Of a stretch of DNA of 64,000 bases, positions 8,768-18,890 are shown piece after piece. Origin of the DNA: Amphibacillus sediminis NBRC 103570. Its GTDB lineage: Bacteria; Bacillota; Bacilli; Bacillales; Amphibacillaceae. The position numbers were made by a program, and so were the translations under genes. The stretch is from the NCBI RefSeq assembly GCF_001552275.1, contig NZ_BCQW01000015.1, positions 1 to 64,000 on the forward strand. Reading direction: 5' to 3'. Every line of letters begins with the position of its first letter. Within the stretch, counting starts at the first letter, position 1. A model generated the notes under the pieces. It ran no database searches and was not told the DNA's origin. It saw only the letters and a program-made list of their open reading frames with translations.

Positions 8768-9714
8768 TGAAAATCCTTTCGAGTTGGCACATCTACATCA
8801 TGAATGATTTGTTGGATAATTCTTTTCCCTGTTTCTTTAGCAAATTTAGCTTCATGCGTTAGGATTAACCGGTGGGCCAGCACATATGGTGCTAAGTAAA
8901 TAATATCGTCTGGAATAATATAATCACGCCCTTTAATAAAGGCAAAGGCTTTTGCTGCTCGCATCAACGCAATCGCTCCCCGTGGACTGACCCCTAATTG
9001 AACCGATGGGTGTGACCGAGTTTGCCGAACAAGCTGAATGATATAGTCCTGAATAATTGGATCAATATAGACCTCATCCACTTTTGCTTGCATTTCAACA
9101 ACATCCTCTTTATCCAACACAGTAGATAAAGTCTCGATAGGATGAGTCCCTCCCGTTTTGGCTAGCATTTGTCTTTCTTCGTCAGCAGTTGGATAACCCA
9201 TGTTTAGCTTAATTAGAAATCGGTCAAGCTGTGCCTCTGGTAAAGGATAGGTGCCTTCATATTCAATTGGATTTTGTGTTGCCATGACAAAGAATGGCTG
9301 ATTAATCTTTACTGTTTCTCCATCTACGGTCACACTGCTTTCCTCCATTGCTTCTAACAATGCAGATTGTGTTTTGGGTGAGGTACGATTAATCTCATCA
9401 GCTAGAATGACATCACCAACAATAGGGCCTCGCCGATATTCAAATTGCTGTTTCTGTGGGTGATATATAGAAACACCTGTTACATCTGATGGTAACAGAT
9501 CAGGAGTAAACTGGATCCGATTAAATGAGCAATCAAGTGATTTAGCTAAGGCGCGAACGAGCATGGTTTTCCCCACTCCTGGTACATCTTCTAAGAGAAC
9601 ATGGCCTTTAGCTAAGAGTGCTGTTAAGCTTAGTACAACTACATCTTCTTTTCCAATAATCACATGGTTAATATTACGTATGACTTCTAACATGGTTACT
9701 TGCTTTTCTAGCAT
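8764..9714 (-). CDS. yeaC: MoxR family AAA+ ATPase
   Basis: A 316-aa AAA+ chaperone-like ATPase with Walker A GVGKTM (about residue 44), Walker B VILADEINR, sensor 1 in MATQNPIE and an arginine-finger region (PEAQLDRF). CGGAGGTTAAAAA precedes the ATG. It heads the operon with the DUF58 and transglutaminase-like proteins. The family acts in maturation or remodelling of partner proteins; the substrate here is not known. Confidence 0.92.
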   Translation of the reverse strand: MLEKQVTMLEVIRNINHVIIGKEDVVVLSLTALLAKGHVLLEDVPGVGKTMLVRALAKSLDCSFNRIQFTPDLLPSDVTGVSIYHPQKQQFEYRRGPIVGDVILADEINRTSPKTQSALLEAMEESSVTVDGETVKINQPFFVMATQNPIEYEGTYPLPEAQLDRFLIKLNMGYPTADEERQMLAKTGGTHPIETLSTVLDKEDVVEMQAKVDEVYIDPIIQDYIIQLVRQTRSHPSVQLGVSPRGAIALMRAAKAFAFIKGRDYIIPDDIIYLAPYVLAHRLILTHEAKFAKETGKRIIQQIIHDVDVPTRKDFH

Positions 9715-9855
9715 TTTTTAACCTCCGAAAAAACATTCTAATACTATCTTATCTTTTTTTCAGACAAATTGGAACAGAAATCCCAATGAAAGTACAAAAT
9801 AGTACGATTCTTTACAAGCAGTTAAGCAGCCAAGTGATTGAACCTTTTTTACAAA

Positions 9856-9915
9856 TTTTATCGCAGTGTAACTCGCCTTTTGGGATCTCCCACTTAGACA
9901 TGACGTGTTCCCTTG
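9856..9915 (+). repeat. Family B repeat, rearranged fragment
   Basis: Starts with the family B left end (TTTATCGCAGTGTAACT), then jumps into an internal block that runs in the opposite sense (GGGATCTCCCACTTAGACATG). This looks like a deletion plus inversion derivative. Confidence 0.7.
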
Positions 9916-9964
9916 CTAAATTCTGTTGACTAGCTTGCTTGACGTGGATTAAATTTTAGATGCT

Positions 9965-10001
9965 TTAAAAAAAGACCCTTAATCAAGTGATTAAGAGTCT
10001 T
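9965..10001 (-). terminator. Terminator of the potassium channel gene
   Basis: Stem AAGACTCTTAATCA / TGATTAAGGGTCTT with a 2-base loop, followed by a run of seven T residues on the minus strand. Confidence 0.85.
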
Positions 10002-10009
10002 CAATAATG

Positions 10010-11377
10010 CTAACCAATAATCATCCTACCAATAGGATAGTGATAGGAATCTTTGGTTGGCTTTCCACGAATAAGAAAAAGGAATGAGAAGATACCAATT
10101 CGGCCGACAAACATCATCACCATAATAACCAGCTTCCCGATTACAGATAAGTCAGGGGTAATCCCCAAACTTAATCCAGTTGTACCAAAGGCAGAGAAGA
10201 CTTCAAAAGCCAACGCCATATTGGTAAATGGCTCGGTAATAGATAGAATTAATATAGCTGTGAAGCATAGTAACAAAGCAGTTGTCCCAACAATAAAGGA
10301 ACGCATGACGTCTTCTTGTTGTATCTCGCGCTTAAACACTTTAATGGTCTGATGTCCTCTTGCATAGTGATAGATAGCTAACAACATAATAGCGAAGGTC
10401 GTGGTCCGTATTCCCCCACCTACACTACTCGGTGAGGCCCCAACAAACATCAAAAAAGATAATACCATTAACGTAGGTGAGGTAAACTCACTGACATCCA
10501 TTGTGTATAATCCGCCATTACGCGTAGTGATTGACTGGAATAAACTATAAAATAAAGATTCATGCCAGGATTTATCCGCTAAAAAATACTGACGTTCCAG
10601 CAAGTAAATCATCACTGCTCCAAATATAACAAGAATGAAAAAAGTTGTGGTCGTTAACTTGGTAAATGTACTAAATCGAAATGGAATCCCCTTATGTCGA
10701 CTTTCACCTTTGATCATATGCTGTATCTCAATAAGTACGGGGAAACCAATCGCACCTAAAATAAGCAAGAGCATGTTAATAAATTGGACGAAATAGTCAT
10801 CGGCGAAAGGTACTAATGATTGTCCGGTAATATCAAAGCCGGCATTCGTTGTTGCACTAACAGATGCAAAAAAGCCTTGAATCCACGCTTCCTGCCATGT
10901 GTCAAAGTAATTTAAAAAATGAAGACTAAGCACAATCATTCCGACAACTTCGATTAGAAGCACGGTTTTTAGAATTTTTAACATTAATTGAACGAGCCCT
11001 GACAATGTCGAACGATTTTGGTCGATCGAAATAAGTCGGCGTTCCCTAATGCCTATTTTTTTCCGGAGGACAATATAAAACATCGTCCCAAGCGTCATAA
11101 TCCCTATCCCACCAAATTGCAGAATAAATGCTAAGGCAAAATAGCCGCCTGCATTGTATGTTTCTGTAATTGGGATAACCGTTAGACCCGTTACGCTTAT
11201 CGCACTTATTGCTGTAAACATCGTATCAATAATCGAAACTGTCACACCCTCTCTAAGAAAAAAGGGAACAGACAATATTAGAGTTGAGATAAGAATCGCT
11301 AATAAATAGAACATGACGATTAGTTGGGTAGTATACATTTGTTTTGATTTTTTAAAAAACGCCTGAATAAAGTGCAT
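10010..11377 (-). CDS. Ktr-type potassium uptake channel subunit (KtrB/KtrD)
   Basis: A 455-aa membrane protein of the Trk/Ktr/HKT superfamily, starting at ATG 11377 after AAGGAG. Four membrane-pore-membrane repeats are visible, each with its selectivity-filter glycine: SVTGLTV, TTNAGFDI, TTRNGGLY and FGTTGLSLG. Glycines in ASPSSVGGGI mark the gating-loop region. Ktr channels work with a cytosolic KtrA/KtrC RCK subunit, but no such gene is adjacent; stand-alone placement is typical of ktrD. No c-di-AMP riboswitch was recognised upstream. Confidence 0.93.
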   Translation of the reverse strand: MHFIQAFFKKSKQMYTTQLIVMFYLLAILISTLILSVPFFLREGVTVSIIDTMFTAISAISVTGLTVIPITETYNAGGYFALAFILQFGGIGIMTLGTMFYIVLRKKIGIRERRLISIDQNRSTLSGLVQLMLKILKTVLLIEVVGMIVLSLHFLNYFDTWQEAWIQGFFASVSATTNAGFDITGQSLVPFADDYFVQFINMLLLILGAIGFPVLIEIQHMIKGESRHKGIPFRFSTFTKLTTTTFFILVIFGAVMIYLLERQYFLADKSWHESLFYSLFQSITTRNGGLYTMDVSEFTSPTLMVLSFLMFVGASPSSVGGGIRTTTFAIMLLAIYHYARGHQTIKVFKREIQQEDVMRSFIVGTTALLLCFTAILILSITEPFTNMALAFEVFSAFGTTGLSLGITPDLSVIGKLVIMVMMFVGRIGIFSFLFLIRGKPTKDSYHYPIGRMIIG

Positions 11378-12166
11378 CAAATTACTCCTTGTCGATCATT
11401 TATGCCAAACCTAAGTTCAGTTTACCATACTCGGGCAACCATAAGTCTATTGATGTTGTATTTTGATGATAAATAAACACTTGTACATAGTTACCATTGT
11501 AGCGAATGACTAGCTTTTAATTCAGCGCTTTTATGAACCTAGCTGGTTAACGATAGCCTTCTGCTCTATTACGCTTATAGTATGCAGTATTAGAACAGAA
11601 ATCATCTGACCAAACTGGACTGATTTTCACTAATCACGATTACTTGTGTTAACTTTAAACAAACAATTACACAACCATAGGCTTGAGATTTTTTAGCAGA
11701 AATGTGGAGTAAAGTGAAACTTCGTTCAGTGGGGAGTTCGACGCATAGGCTGTGCTCGTGCAGACGTTGCGACACGACGGCGCGAACTTAGTCAGCTTCC
11801 TCTCTCCCACACTGAACGTTAGCTGTTGGATCTCCCACTTAAACATGACGTATTCCCTTATTTCTTGAACTGGGAGACTTACAAAAGCCCTTCGATGAGG
11901 CGAGTAATCGCAGCCCCAGACAGTTACACTGCCTGGCGAGCTTTGGTGGCATCAAAACGAGGAGTAATTAAGATATTGACAAGATTTCGTATATAAACAA
12001 TTATTTTGGAAAGCATTGTCTCCCAGTACTTAGTAATAACAAATAAACGACCTGTTTCTTCATTATTTCTCTCCTAAATCAATATTATGCTTATTTTAGC
12101 GCAATAGAGATAACAGCCGATCACATCTTTTCAGCTAAGTCCTGAGACGTTTAGATTATAAAATAT
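11378..12166. other. Intergenic region with one family B repeat
   Basis: About 790 bases without a convincing gene. Family B occupies 11709-11932. The rest, including 11940-12160, is AT-rich and shows no open frame or structured RNA that I recognise. Confidence 0.5.
11709..11932 (-). repeat. Family B repeat, copy 2
   Basis: Nearly complete copy in reverse orientation: TAAAGTGAAACTTCGTTCAGTG at one end, CAGTTACACTGC at the other. The TTTAT expected beyond the left end is replaced by unrelated sequence (CTGGCGAGC), so this end has been rearranged. Confidence 0.85.
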
Positions 12167-12496
12167 TTAATCTTCCAATGCCTGGCCTTGATAAACGTTT
12201 GCAACTTCATACATTTTGACATCTACCTCTAATATATATGACGGTTTTTCTTTCCCTCTATTATTTTTATGACCGGCACGATGAACATCACTTTTCTCCC
12301 AATTTTTCCAATCATCCTTAGAACGCCAACGAATCATCAGAATGACTTCTTCATAGTCTCTTATCCGCTTATTAACCATGATTGAACGATCAATTAAGCC
12401 TGGAAATTGATCAACAGGACTTTCTTTTGAGAAGTCTTCAGCAACTTGATCACTATAGCCCTTTTCTACTTTAAATCTCCTTAATTGGACAAGCAT
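12167..12496 (-). CDS. HmoA/IsdG-like antibiotic-biosynthesis monooxygenase-fold protein
   Basis: A 109-aa ABM-fold protein resembling B. subtilis HmoA, a haem-degrading monooxygenase. The shared block is DYEEVILMIRW...DDWKNWEKSDVHRAGH...YILEV, which supplies the Trp and His of the IsdG-type Asn-Trp-His triad. The N-terminal Asn of the triad is not seen: the strand reads MLVQLRRFKV with Arg at that place. The activity is therefore uncertain. A Fur box just upstream supports a role in iron or haem use. Confidence 0.8.
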   Translation of the reverse strand: MLVQLRRFKVEKGYSDQVAEDFSKESPVDQFPGLIDRSIMVNKRIRDYEEVILMIRWRSKDDWKNWEKSDVHRAGHKNNRGKEKPSYILEVDVKMYEVANVYQGQALED

Positions 12497-12537
12497 CTAA
12501 CCAACATCCTTTCAAAATAATATATTACCACCTTAAA

Positions 12538-12552
12538 TGATAATGGTTATCA
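12538..12552 (-). promoter_or_regulatory. Fur box upstream of the haem monooxygenase-like gene
   Basis: TGATAATGGTTATCA matches the 7-1-7 Fur consensus TGATAATNATTATCA with a single deviation. A TTGACA hexamer adjoins it on the minus strand (12554-12559). The gene start is 42 bases away, so iron-repressed expression is likely. Confidence 0.85.
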
Positions 12553-12715
12553 ATGTCAATAAATCAATTAGACCCGCTCCCTTGATCCAACAACTTAGCT
12601 TTCTAGCAGAACTCTTTTTAGCGGTGTTCAAAAATATTAGCAAATGATTAACAATATCCGCTCTTTTTTGGCTTGTTTTCTGCTACAAAAATACATACGC
12701 TTCCGATTCATAACG

Positions 12716-12750
12716 AAAACCGGTCTGACCACAACGATCAGACCGGTTCT
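12716..12750 (-). terminator. Terminator after the ABC exporter gene
   Basis: Perfect 11-bp stem AACCGGTCTGA / TCAGACCGGTT, followed on the minus strand by TTTTCGTT. Confidence 0.75.
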
Positions 12751-12800
12751 TACTTGAGTTCTGCAATTTTTTATACTCACTTAATTTTCTTGCAAGTTAA

Positions 12801-15167
12801 TTATTCTGTTCGTAAGGCAATAACTGGATCCTTCTTGGCTGCCATTCGGGCTGGAATAACACCCGCAATTAACGTAAGCAACATACTTCCTGCCACTAGT
12901 AAGACCGCAGGTAAAACATTTAAACCTGCTACATTTTCAATTTCAGTTAAGTAATAGATCAAATTGTTAATTGGGAAAATCAACAAGTATGAGATCCCCA
13001 CACCAAGTGAACCTGCAACAAAGCCAACAATTAAAGTCTCGGCATTAAATACCCGTGAAATATCCTTTTTACGTGCCCCAACACTACGTAAAATACCAAT
13101 TTCTTTTGTTCGTTCAATAACGGAAACATAGGTAATGATCCCAATCATGATCGTTGAGACAATTAACGAAATGGCCGCAAAGCCAACTAACACATACGTC
13201 ACCGTATTAATTAAATCGGTCATAATATCACTAATCATTTCAGCCAAATCATTGTATACAATCTGATCTTCCTCATCAAGTCCTGCATTATATTCATCTA
13301 AGTATTCTTTAATCTCATCCTTACCGTCAAAGCTTTTCGGATATATATTAATCCCAGTCGGTGTAGTAATCGCACCTAAACGGATAAGGGCTAGTTCTTT
13401 TACTTCATCATTCGGGAAAGGCGTATTGGTTAACAAATCAATGTCTGCATCTTGCTGGGCTTGAGCAATATCCGATTCCTGTGCATCTGCCACAATATAA
13501 TCGGTTAAAGCTTGTGGGTAAATAAAGCCCTCATCAAAGTAAGGTGTGGCAGCATCCTCTTTTATACGTAAAACCCCAGTAATGATAAGTGGTTTAGCCT
13601 CTTCATGATCATAAAGTTCTTGATAGGAGGTTGGGTTAGCCGGTGTAAAGAAGCCATGATCATCTTCCGTATAATAAAGATTATTGGGAACAACCTTCAA
13701 AATTGATTCACCAATAAAATCGGTCACCTCATAGCTTTCTATCTCACCTTCTAAGCCAATTTTGTCAAAGAATTCAGCACTAATACGATTATATCTATCG
13801 ATTACGATCGCTACCTCATTATCTGCCTCTGGTAAACGACTGTCCTCACCAATTAAATCATACAGCTCTAAGATAAAATCCTGATCAGCAGGCATCTCTT
13901 GCCAAAACGTTCTCCCATTCATATTAGGGATACCTGGCATCATCTGTTGAGAAATCGTCTCAAATTTAACAACACTGTCATCTGATTGGGCTAATAAATT
14001 GACTTCAACACCTCTTGCATAGGAGATATTATCAACTGCATCGGGTAATTCATTTTCCATTTGATCAATATAATCAAGAAAGTCTTCTGTCAGTACATTC
14101 GTATGTGTCTCAAAATTTTCACTATTATCATAGCGATAGATAACGGTTTCTTCAGGGAATTCTTCGAAATCACCTGTATTTTGCTGATGTGGTGGGCCCA
14201 TTTCAGTAAAATCAACGAGCTGCTCACTCGTATCAATCATTATTGGGAAATTAGCCAACGTATCACCTTGCATCGTATCTAGCTGGTCAGACAAGCCATT
14301 TGATAAGGCCAACACTAATGCTACCCCGATAATCCCTATACTCCCGGCAAATGCCGTAAGGATCGTACGTCCTTTTTTGGTCAATAGGTTTTTAAAGGAT
14401 AAGGAAAGCGCCGTAAATAGAGACATCGACGTTTTATTACGTTTATTTGCTTTTTTAGCTTGTTGTTCGACTTGCTTCTCTTCATGATAGGGATGACTAT
14501 CGGATTGAATTTCTCCATCTAAAAAGCGAATAATTCGCGTACTGTACTGTTCCGCAATCTCTTCATTATGCGTAACCATGATCACTAAACGTGTTTTAGC
14601 AATTTCGGCTAAAATCGCCATAACCTGCGAACTCGTCTTTGAGTCAAGAGCACCGGTCGGCTCATCTGCCAAAATAATATCTGGATTATTGACTAAGGCA
14701 CGGGCAATCGCCACACGCTGCATTTGTCCGCCCGATAATTGATTGGGTTTCTTATTTATATGATCTGCTAAGCCCACTTCAGTTAAGGCTGTTTTCGCAC
14801 GCTCTTTACGTTCTTTACTAGAAACACCGGACAATGTCATAGCAATCTCAACATTTTGTAGTATAGTTTGGTGACTAATTAAATTATAGTTTTGGAATAC
14901 AAACCCAATTGAGCGATTGCGATAGGCATCCCAATCACGGTCCTTAAAATGTTTGGTTGAATATCCATTAATCACTAAATCCCCTGAATCGTATTGATCT
15001 AACCCACCGACAATATTTAAGAGGGTTGTTTTACCAGAGCCAGACGGACCTAAAATTGAAACAAACTCACTCTCTCTAAATTCTAGCGAAATTCCTTTTA
15101 GTACTTTTAAATAGCTATTCCCTGTGCGATATGACTTTTCAATATTAACTAAATTTAATTTACCCAA
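12801..15167 (-). CDS. MacB-like ABC transporter with fused ATPase and FtsX-type permease
   Basis: Start TTG 15167 (nine bases after GGAGGAG) is preferred; the ATG at 15206 has no ribosome site. Residues 1-235 form an ABC ATPase: [24 protein letters not shown] and [13 protein letters not shown]. After a basic linker a membrane helix (SLGLVLA-type segment near residue 280) precedes a long extracellular domain, then three C-terminal helices with the FtsX/MacB signature ([16 protein letters not shown]). Firmicute proteins of this type export peptides or antimicrobials or act in resistance. The TetR gene next upstream is the likely regulator; the substrate is unknown. Confidence 0.92.
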   Translation of the reverse strand: MGKLNLVNIEKSYRTGNSYLKVLKGISLEFRESEFVSILGPSGSGKTTLLNIVGGLDQYDSGDLVINGYSTKHFKDRDWDAYRNRSIGFVFQNYNLISHQTILQNVEIAMTLSGVSSKERKERAKTALTEVGLADHINKKPNQLSGGQMQRVAIARALVNNPDIILADEPTGALDSKTSSQVMAILAEIAKTRLVIMVTHNEEIAEQYSTRIIRFLDGEIQSDSHPYHEEKQVEQQAKKANKRNKTSMSLFTALSLSFKNLLTKKGRTILTAFAGSIGIIGVALVLALSNGLSDQLDTMQGDTLANFPIMIDTSEQLVDFTEMGPPHQQNTGDFEEFPEETVIYRYDNSENFETHTNVLTEDFLDYIDQMENELPDAVDNISYARGVEVNLLAQSDDSVVKFETISQQMMPGIPNMNGRTFWQEMPADQDFILELYDLIGEDSRLPEADNEVAIVIDRYNRISAEFFDKIGLEGEIESYEVTDFIGESILKVVPNNLYYTEDDHGFFTPANPTSYQELYDHEEAKPLIITGVLRIKEDAATPYFDEGFIYPQALTDYIVADAQESDIAQAQQDADIDLLTNTPFPNDEVKELALIRLGAITTPTGINIYPKSFDGKDEIKEYLDEYNAGLDEEDQIVYNDLAEMISDIMTDLINTVTYVLVGFAAISLIVSTIMIGIITYVSVIERTKEIGILRSVGARKKDISRVFNAETLIVGFVAGSLGVGISYLLIFPINNLIYYLTEIENVAGLNVLPAVLLVAGSMLLTLIAGVIPARMAAKKDPVIALRTE

Positions 15168-15419
15168 GAAAATCTGCTCCTCCGCATCGTGTTTTTTTAT
15201 TTTCATCTAAAGCTAGGCGAGAACACTTTCCGTTCAGCGTGTTAAGGAGTATCTCAATGGTTATCGGGAAGATGTATCGCCTATTTTGCAGTAGCAAACA
15301 TGAATACTTTTGTTTAAAATATGTACAGACTTCTCCTTGAAATCTGATCATTAACGGTTTGATAGAATAGAGGTCGATCTATCGTCGTTCAAAACCGCAT
15401 TATTCTATAACCTTAGCAT

Positions 15420-16025
15420 TCATTTCTTTTTTAGACCATTTTTAAGTATTTCTAGCTCCTTAGTAAAATCTTCAACAGCTTGCTCAACACTTGTATTCGT
15501 GATAAGGGTATGAACAATATTGTGTGAACTGACGGCTACCAAAATCTTAATCACATGCCTAAACTCCTCTACAGAGGTAATAGACAATTCTTCAGTATTA
15601 ATTGCCTTAAATAAATCAAACATCTTCTGATTCTTTTTGACCATTTCAACAAAAGCCTGTTCTAGCTTATGATTCTGGCTTAAAACAGCATTGAAAAAGA
15701 ATTGCTTACGGTCAGGTTTTGCCGATTTATTAATCAATAGCTTAAAAAAATTTAGAAAGGATTCAAACAAATCCCCATTCGCTTGGCTGATACATGTCAA
15801 AAAGTCTCTTTGATATTCTTGACTTAATAAATCAATCAAAAACAGTAGAGCATCTTCTTTATCTTCAAAGTATTGATAAAAACTACCTCGAGGAATGCTC
15901 GCCTCTTTTACAATATTAGCGATCGATGCTGCGTGTAAAGGGGCGCGTGAAAACTCCTTTTTGAGTGCCATAATTAATTTGTCCTGTTTATGCTGATCTA
16001 AATTTAAGAAAGTCTGCTTAGGCAT
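15420..16025 (-). CDS. TetR family regulator of the ABC exporter
   Basis: A 201-aa protein with the N-terminal TetR helix-turn-helix (residues 5-55; ASIANIVKEASIPRGSFYQYFEDKE is the recognition region) and a variable ligand-binding domain. It lies 250 bases before the ABC gene in the same direction. Two TGACA-type palindromes sit in its own promoter, so autoregulation, with the exporter co-controlled by read-through, is likely. Confidence 0.9.
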   Translation of the reverse strand: MPKQTFLNLDQHKQDKLIMALKKEFSRAPLHAASIANIVKEASIPRGSFYQYFEDKEDALLFLIDLLSQEYQRDFLTCISQANGDLFESFLNFFKLLINKSAKPDRKQFFFNAVLSQNHKLEQAFVEMVKKNQKMFDLFKAINTEELSITSVEEFRHVIKILVAVSSHNIVHTLITNTSVEQAVEDFTKELEILKNGLKKK

Positions 16026-16042
16026 GAGTGTACACCCCTTTA

Positions 16043-16096
16043 TGACACGATGTCACTTTCGGTTCCCATACTATATGACACACCGTCATTTGTCAA
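16043..16096 (-). promoter_or_regulatory. Promoter and twin operators of the TetR gene
   Basis: On the minus strand TTGACA (16091-16096), 17 bases, TAGTAT (16068-16073). Palindrome TGACGGTGTGTCA (16076-16088) fills the spacer and a perfect palindrome TGACATCGTGTCA (16043-16055) lies just downstream. The placement is typical of a self-repressing TetR protein. Confidence 0.8.
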
Positions 16097-16123
16097 CTAA
16101 GAGCTCTTTCAAGTTAATCCTTA

Positions 16124-16311
16124 ATCAAAGGCCCCTTGGCGTATTTGCGCTCAAATTTTATCGCGTGAAGCTATAGAAATGTCTACTGAAATTTCTGGCA
16201 TGTGCAGAAGGCTTTAACCTATTCAGCTCGGGCTTAAGCCCCGACTGAACAGACAACTAGCCATCCTCTTACCGCTTCTAGCATTGGCAGACTTCTGCTG
16301 AATGAAGTTAA
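16124..16311 (+). repeat. Family A repeat, copy 2
   Basis: Full length though diverged: ATCAAAGG...CCTTGGCGTATTTGCG at the start and GACTTCTGCTGAATGAAGTTAAA at the end. The internal palindrome and GGGGC/GCCCC hairpins are partly degraded. Confidence 0.8.
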
Positions 16312-16489
16312 ACAAGCATGCTAAGCTTAACCTGATTTTTCATTCAAGACAACCATCCTGAGACATAAGGTTAGCTAAGACCTGAGTCTTAGATGATCTT
16401 TTTAACCTAATCACTGACTAAATAGTTGAAGACAAACTGATTTTGCTCACGTTTGTCTTCGGGTATCTTCGGTTATATAGTCAGTAGCT

Positions 16490-17518
16490 TTAGGTAAAGT
16501 ATTCAACAGTTGCCTTGGGGAATAGTTTTGGGATATGTGTTAAGAACAGTTGCTTCATCTCCTCCTGCTCTTGATCGGTATAAACATACTTAAAGATACC
16601 ATAACGTCCCCATTTGGTTTTACGCTTTGATTCATCGAGCTCTAATTTTGTCATCGGATAATTCTTTTGAATGACACGCTTTGCTGGGGCGGTAAACCGA
16701 TGTTGGATTAATTCAAAGGTTAAATCATTTTTAGCCTTTTTGGGCAAATGTTCAGCTAATTGTTCGAGCATACTTAAATAGCCTTCTTTCCACCCTTCAT
16801 GCAAATAAATAGGCGCAATTATAAAACCTAGGGGATAGTCTGCTGCTGCAACCTTTTTGGCCGCCTCGATTCGATCAACCAGTCTTGAGGTCCCAGGCTC
16901 GAAATATTTGATGACATACTCCGCATTAATACTAAAGCGAAAACGTGTTCGACCTTGGTGATTAGCATCAAGCAAATGATCGACATGCGCAAACTTGGTT
17001 ACAAAGCGTAAAAGTCCATAGTTTGTTTGGCCGAAATATTCAATCGCACGTTTTAAGGTATGTGTTAGATGGTCGATTCCTACGATATCAGAGGTACAAG
17101 AAGCCTCAAAGCGTGTTATTTCAGGCATTCTTTCCTGCATGTATTGCTCAGCTGATTCAAAAATTTCATCTGTGTTAACATAGGTTCGAATATAAGGTTT
17201 ACTTCCCATTGTTGTCTGGAGATAACAATAATGACAATGCCCCATGCAGCCAGTTGCAAAAGGAATAGCGTATTCAGCTGATGGTTTAGACGTATCAAAT
17301 TTTAATGTTCGTCGTACGCCAACGACTAGCGTTGACTTAGCATTTCGATATTTTTGAAAGTCGTTATCCCCTGGCAAATTACGAATCTGATTATGTGACG
17401 TGGTTTCCCTTATTTCTAAATCCATTTCAGAAAATTTGTCATACAAGGTCTTACCTAACGGATATTCCAGCGCTTTGGGCTCAAAATAGACGAGCTGAGG
17501 CATGAAGGGCTTAACCAT
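16490..17518 (-). CDS. splB: Spore photoproduct lyase
   Basis: Radical SAM enzyme that reverses the spore photoproduct (a thymine dimer made in UV-irradiated spores) during germination. The [4Fe-4S] motif CMGHCHYC is present, as is SCTSDIVGIDHLTH. The start ATG 17518 (MVKPFMPQLVYFEP) overlaps the end of splA by eight bases; the longer frame to 17605 lies inside splA and is not family-like. At 342 aa the length is normal. With splA it shows that the organism forms spores. Confidence 0.96.
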   Translation of the reverse strand: MVKPFMPQLVYFEPKALEYPLGKTLYDKFSEMDLEIRETTSHNQIRNLPGDNDFQKYRNAKSTLVVGVRRTLKFDTSKPSAEYAIPFATGCMGHCHYCYLQTTMGSKPYIRTYVNTDEIFESAEQYMQERMPEITRFEASCTSDIVGIDHLTHTLKRAIEYFGQTNYGLLRFVTKFAHVDHLLDANHQGRTRFRFSINAEYVIKYFEPGTSRLVDRIEAAKKVAAADYPLGFIIAPIYLHEGWKEGYLSMLEQLAEHLPKKAKNDLTFELIQHRFTAPAKRVIQKNYPMTKLELDESKRKTKWGRYGIFKYVYTDQEQEEMKQLFLTHIPKLFPKATVEYFT

Positions 17519-17765
17519 AATAACCCTCTGTTTCTCCATCATCAAATGCGGCTTGATAATCATATTTCGCTTCAAAGTAATCCGTATATATGGCAAGATC
17601 ATCAACTAGAGGGAAATATTCCTCGTTTAAAAAAATAGCCATCTCCCCTGGATAATCTGGACGCTCTACTACAGTTGCCTCTTGAATGTTTACGACACCT
17701 TGGACATGAGGATTTCGTAACATAACAAAGACTTTATCACCTATCTTATATTGTTGATTTAGCAT
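17511..17765 (-). CDS. splA: SplA, regulator of the spl operon
   Basis: An 84-aa protein with the SplA/TRAP-like pattern (YKIGDKVFVMLRNPHVQGVVNIQEATVVE). In B. subtilis SplA limits expression of the photoproduct lyase. It overlaps splB, so the two are co-translated. AAAAGGAGGATGAGCT precedes the start. Confidence 0.9.
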   Translation of the reverse strand: MLNQQYKIGDKVFVMLRNPHVQGVVNIQEATVVERPDYPGEMAIFLNEEYFPLVDDLAIYTDYFEAKYDYQAAFDDGETEGYYG

Positions 17766-17908
17766 AGCTCATCCTCCTTTTAACTTAGTTTGGCTATTAA
17801 ACGTCAGTTTATAAAAAAATTTTGTCCCAGCCTACTAAGTTCATACCTATGCTAAATCATTCCACTTCCAACCGTTAGAAGGGATTCCCGTTCAAAAAAA
17901 CATCATGT

Positions 17909-18739
17909 TTAATTATTTTTCCCATTTGAATAGTAATGGTCCAAAGCCAACCTATCTAACTGTTGTTCGGATAAACCCGTTAAATCAACAATTTGATTAT
18001 AGGGGTATCTGCGTTTAATCATTCTTAAAGCCATGCACTCTCGTTCAAGTGAGCCAATCCATCCATCCCATTGATGAGGTGGTTTGGCATCTCTAATATA
18101 ATCGGGCCAATCTGATTCAACCGACTGACTATACTTGTCCAAAATAAGACTACTCGCTATTTTAAAAACGTTATCTTTCGTTATCAAATGAGCTAAACCT
18201 TCCGTCCTCTTGTTCCGGCCAATATAGCGAATAAAATAAAGCCATTGCTCTAAGGGACGTTCTGGCTTTAAAATATTAAGCTTTGGCAGCTCTAAGTAAT
18301 GTGTATGGGTCGGTGGATGTGGTTCAAACCATTGCGCTGGTCGCATCGGATAATAGGTGTGATAATCTGAGGTTTCTTGCAGTAAGTTAAAATTGACTAA
18401 GATAATAAGGATCTGCGGGTCTAGCTGATTGGTATGTTCTGCAACGAACTGATCTCTATAATAACATGGAGATCGATAATAGCTTTCCTCTCTAAATTGA
18501 AGTCTAATCAGAAGATCTTGGTGAAGGAATGTTCTTGCTCTTAGGTTAATGCCTGTTACACTATGTAAATGCCGATCACGTTGATAAGGGGAATCACACG
18601 CAACAGTATAAATGGGGTCCGTTAGACTATTTTCGAAGACGGCATTTAAAAAAGAAAGCAACATCAATCGATTTTCAGTTAATCCTAAGCAGAATAATTG
18701 TTCAAATACCTTGACAATGGGGATGTCTTCTTTAACCAA
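17909..18739 (-). CDS. Rpn-like PD-(D/E)XK family protein with altered active site
   Basis: A 277-aa protein with the layout of the Rpn recombination-promoting nuclease/putative transposase family: opening helix (PIVKVFEQLF), SFLNAVF, the core strand region and the family block YYLELPKLN-like HYLELPKLN. The core should read LDV...IEIQ, but here it is INL...IRLQ, so the metal-binding Asp and Glu are replaced by Asn and Arg. It may be an inactive derivative. Start TTG 18739, eight bases after AAGGAGG, is preferred to GTG 18748. Confidence 0.7.
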   Translation of the reverse strand: MVKEDIPIVKVFEQLFCLGLTENRLMLLSFLNAVFENSLTDPIYTVACDSPYQRDRHLHSVTGINLRARTFLHQDLLIRLQFREESYYRSPCYYRDQFVAEHTNQLDPQILIILVNFNLLQETSDYHTYYPMRPAQWFEPHPPTHTHYLELPKLNILKPERPLEQWLYFIRYIGRNKRTEGLAHLITKDNVFKIASSLILDKYSQSVESDWPDYIRDAKPPHQWDGWIGSLERECMALRMIKRRYPYNQIVDLTGLSEQQLDRLALDHYYSNGKNN

Positions 18740-18819
18740 TTTGCTCACCTCCTTTTCAGCTAAATTAACATAGCACTACCGCCTTGTAAAAGGCGCATTT
18801 TGGCAAATTTATAAGCATT

Positions 18820-18878
18820 TCGACATAAAAAAATAGAATTACTTGTTCACTAAGAATAAACAAGTCAATTCTATTTTG
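18820..18878 (-). terminator. Strong terminator hairpin
   Basis: AAAATAGAATT, CTTGTT / AACAAG and AATTCTATTTT form a long stem able to work in both directions. It is the likely terminator of the rRNA methyltransferase gene, now separated from it by a family B repeat. Confidence 0.75.
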
Positions 18879-18890
18879 ATATTTACTAAT

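Noticed and set aside
11378-11708. c-di-AMP (ydaO-type) riboswitch before the potassium channel
   Set aside because: Such riboswitches often precede ktr genes, but the conserved ydaO core sequences are not visible here.
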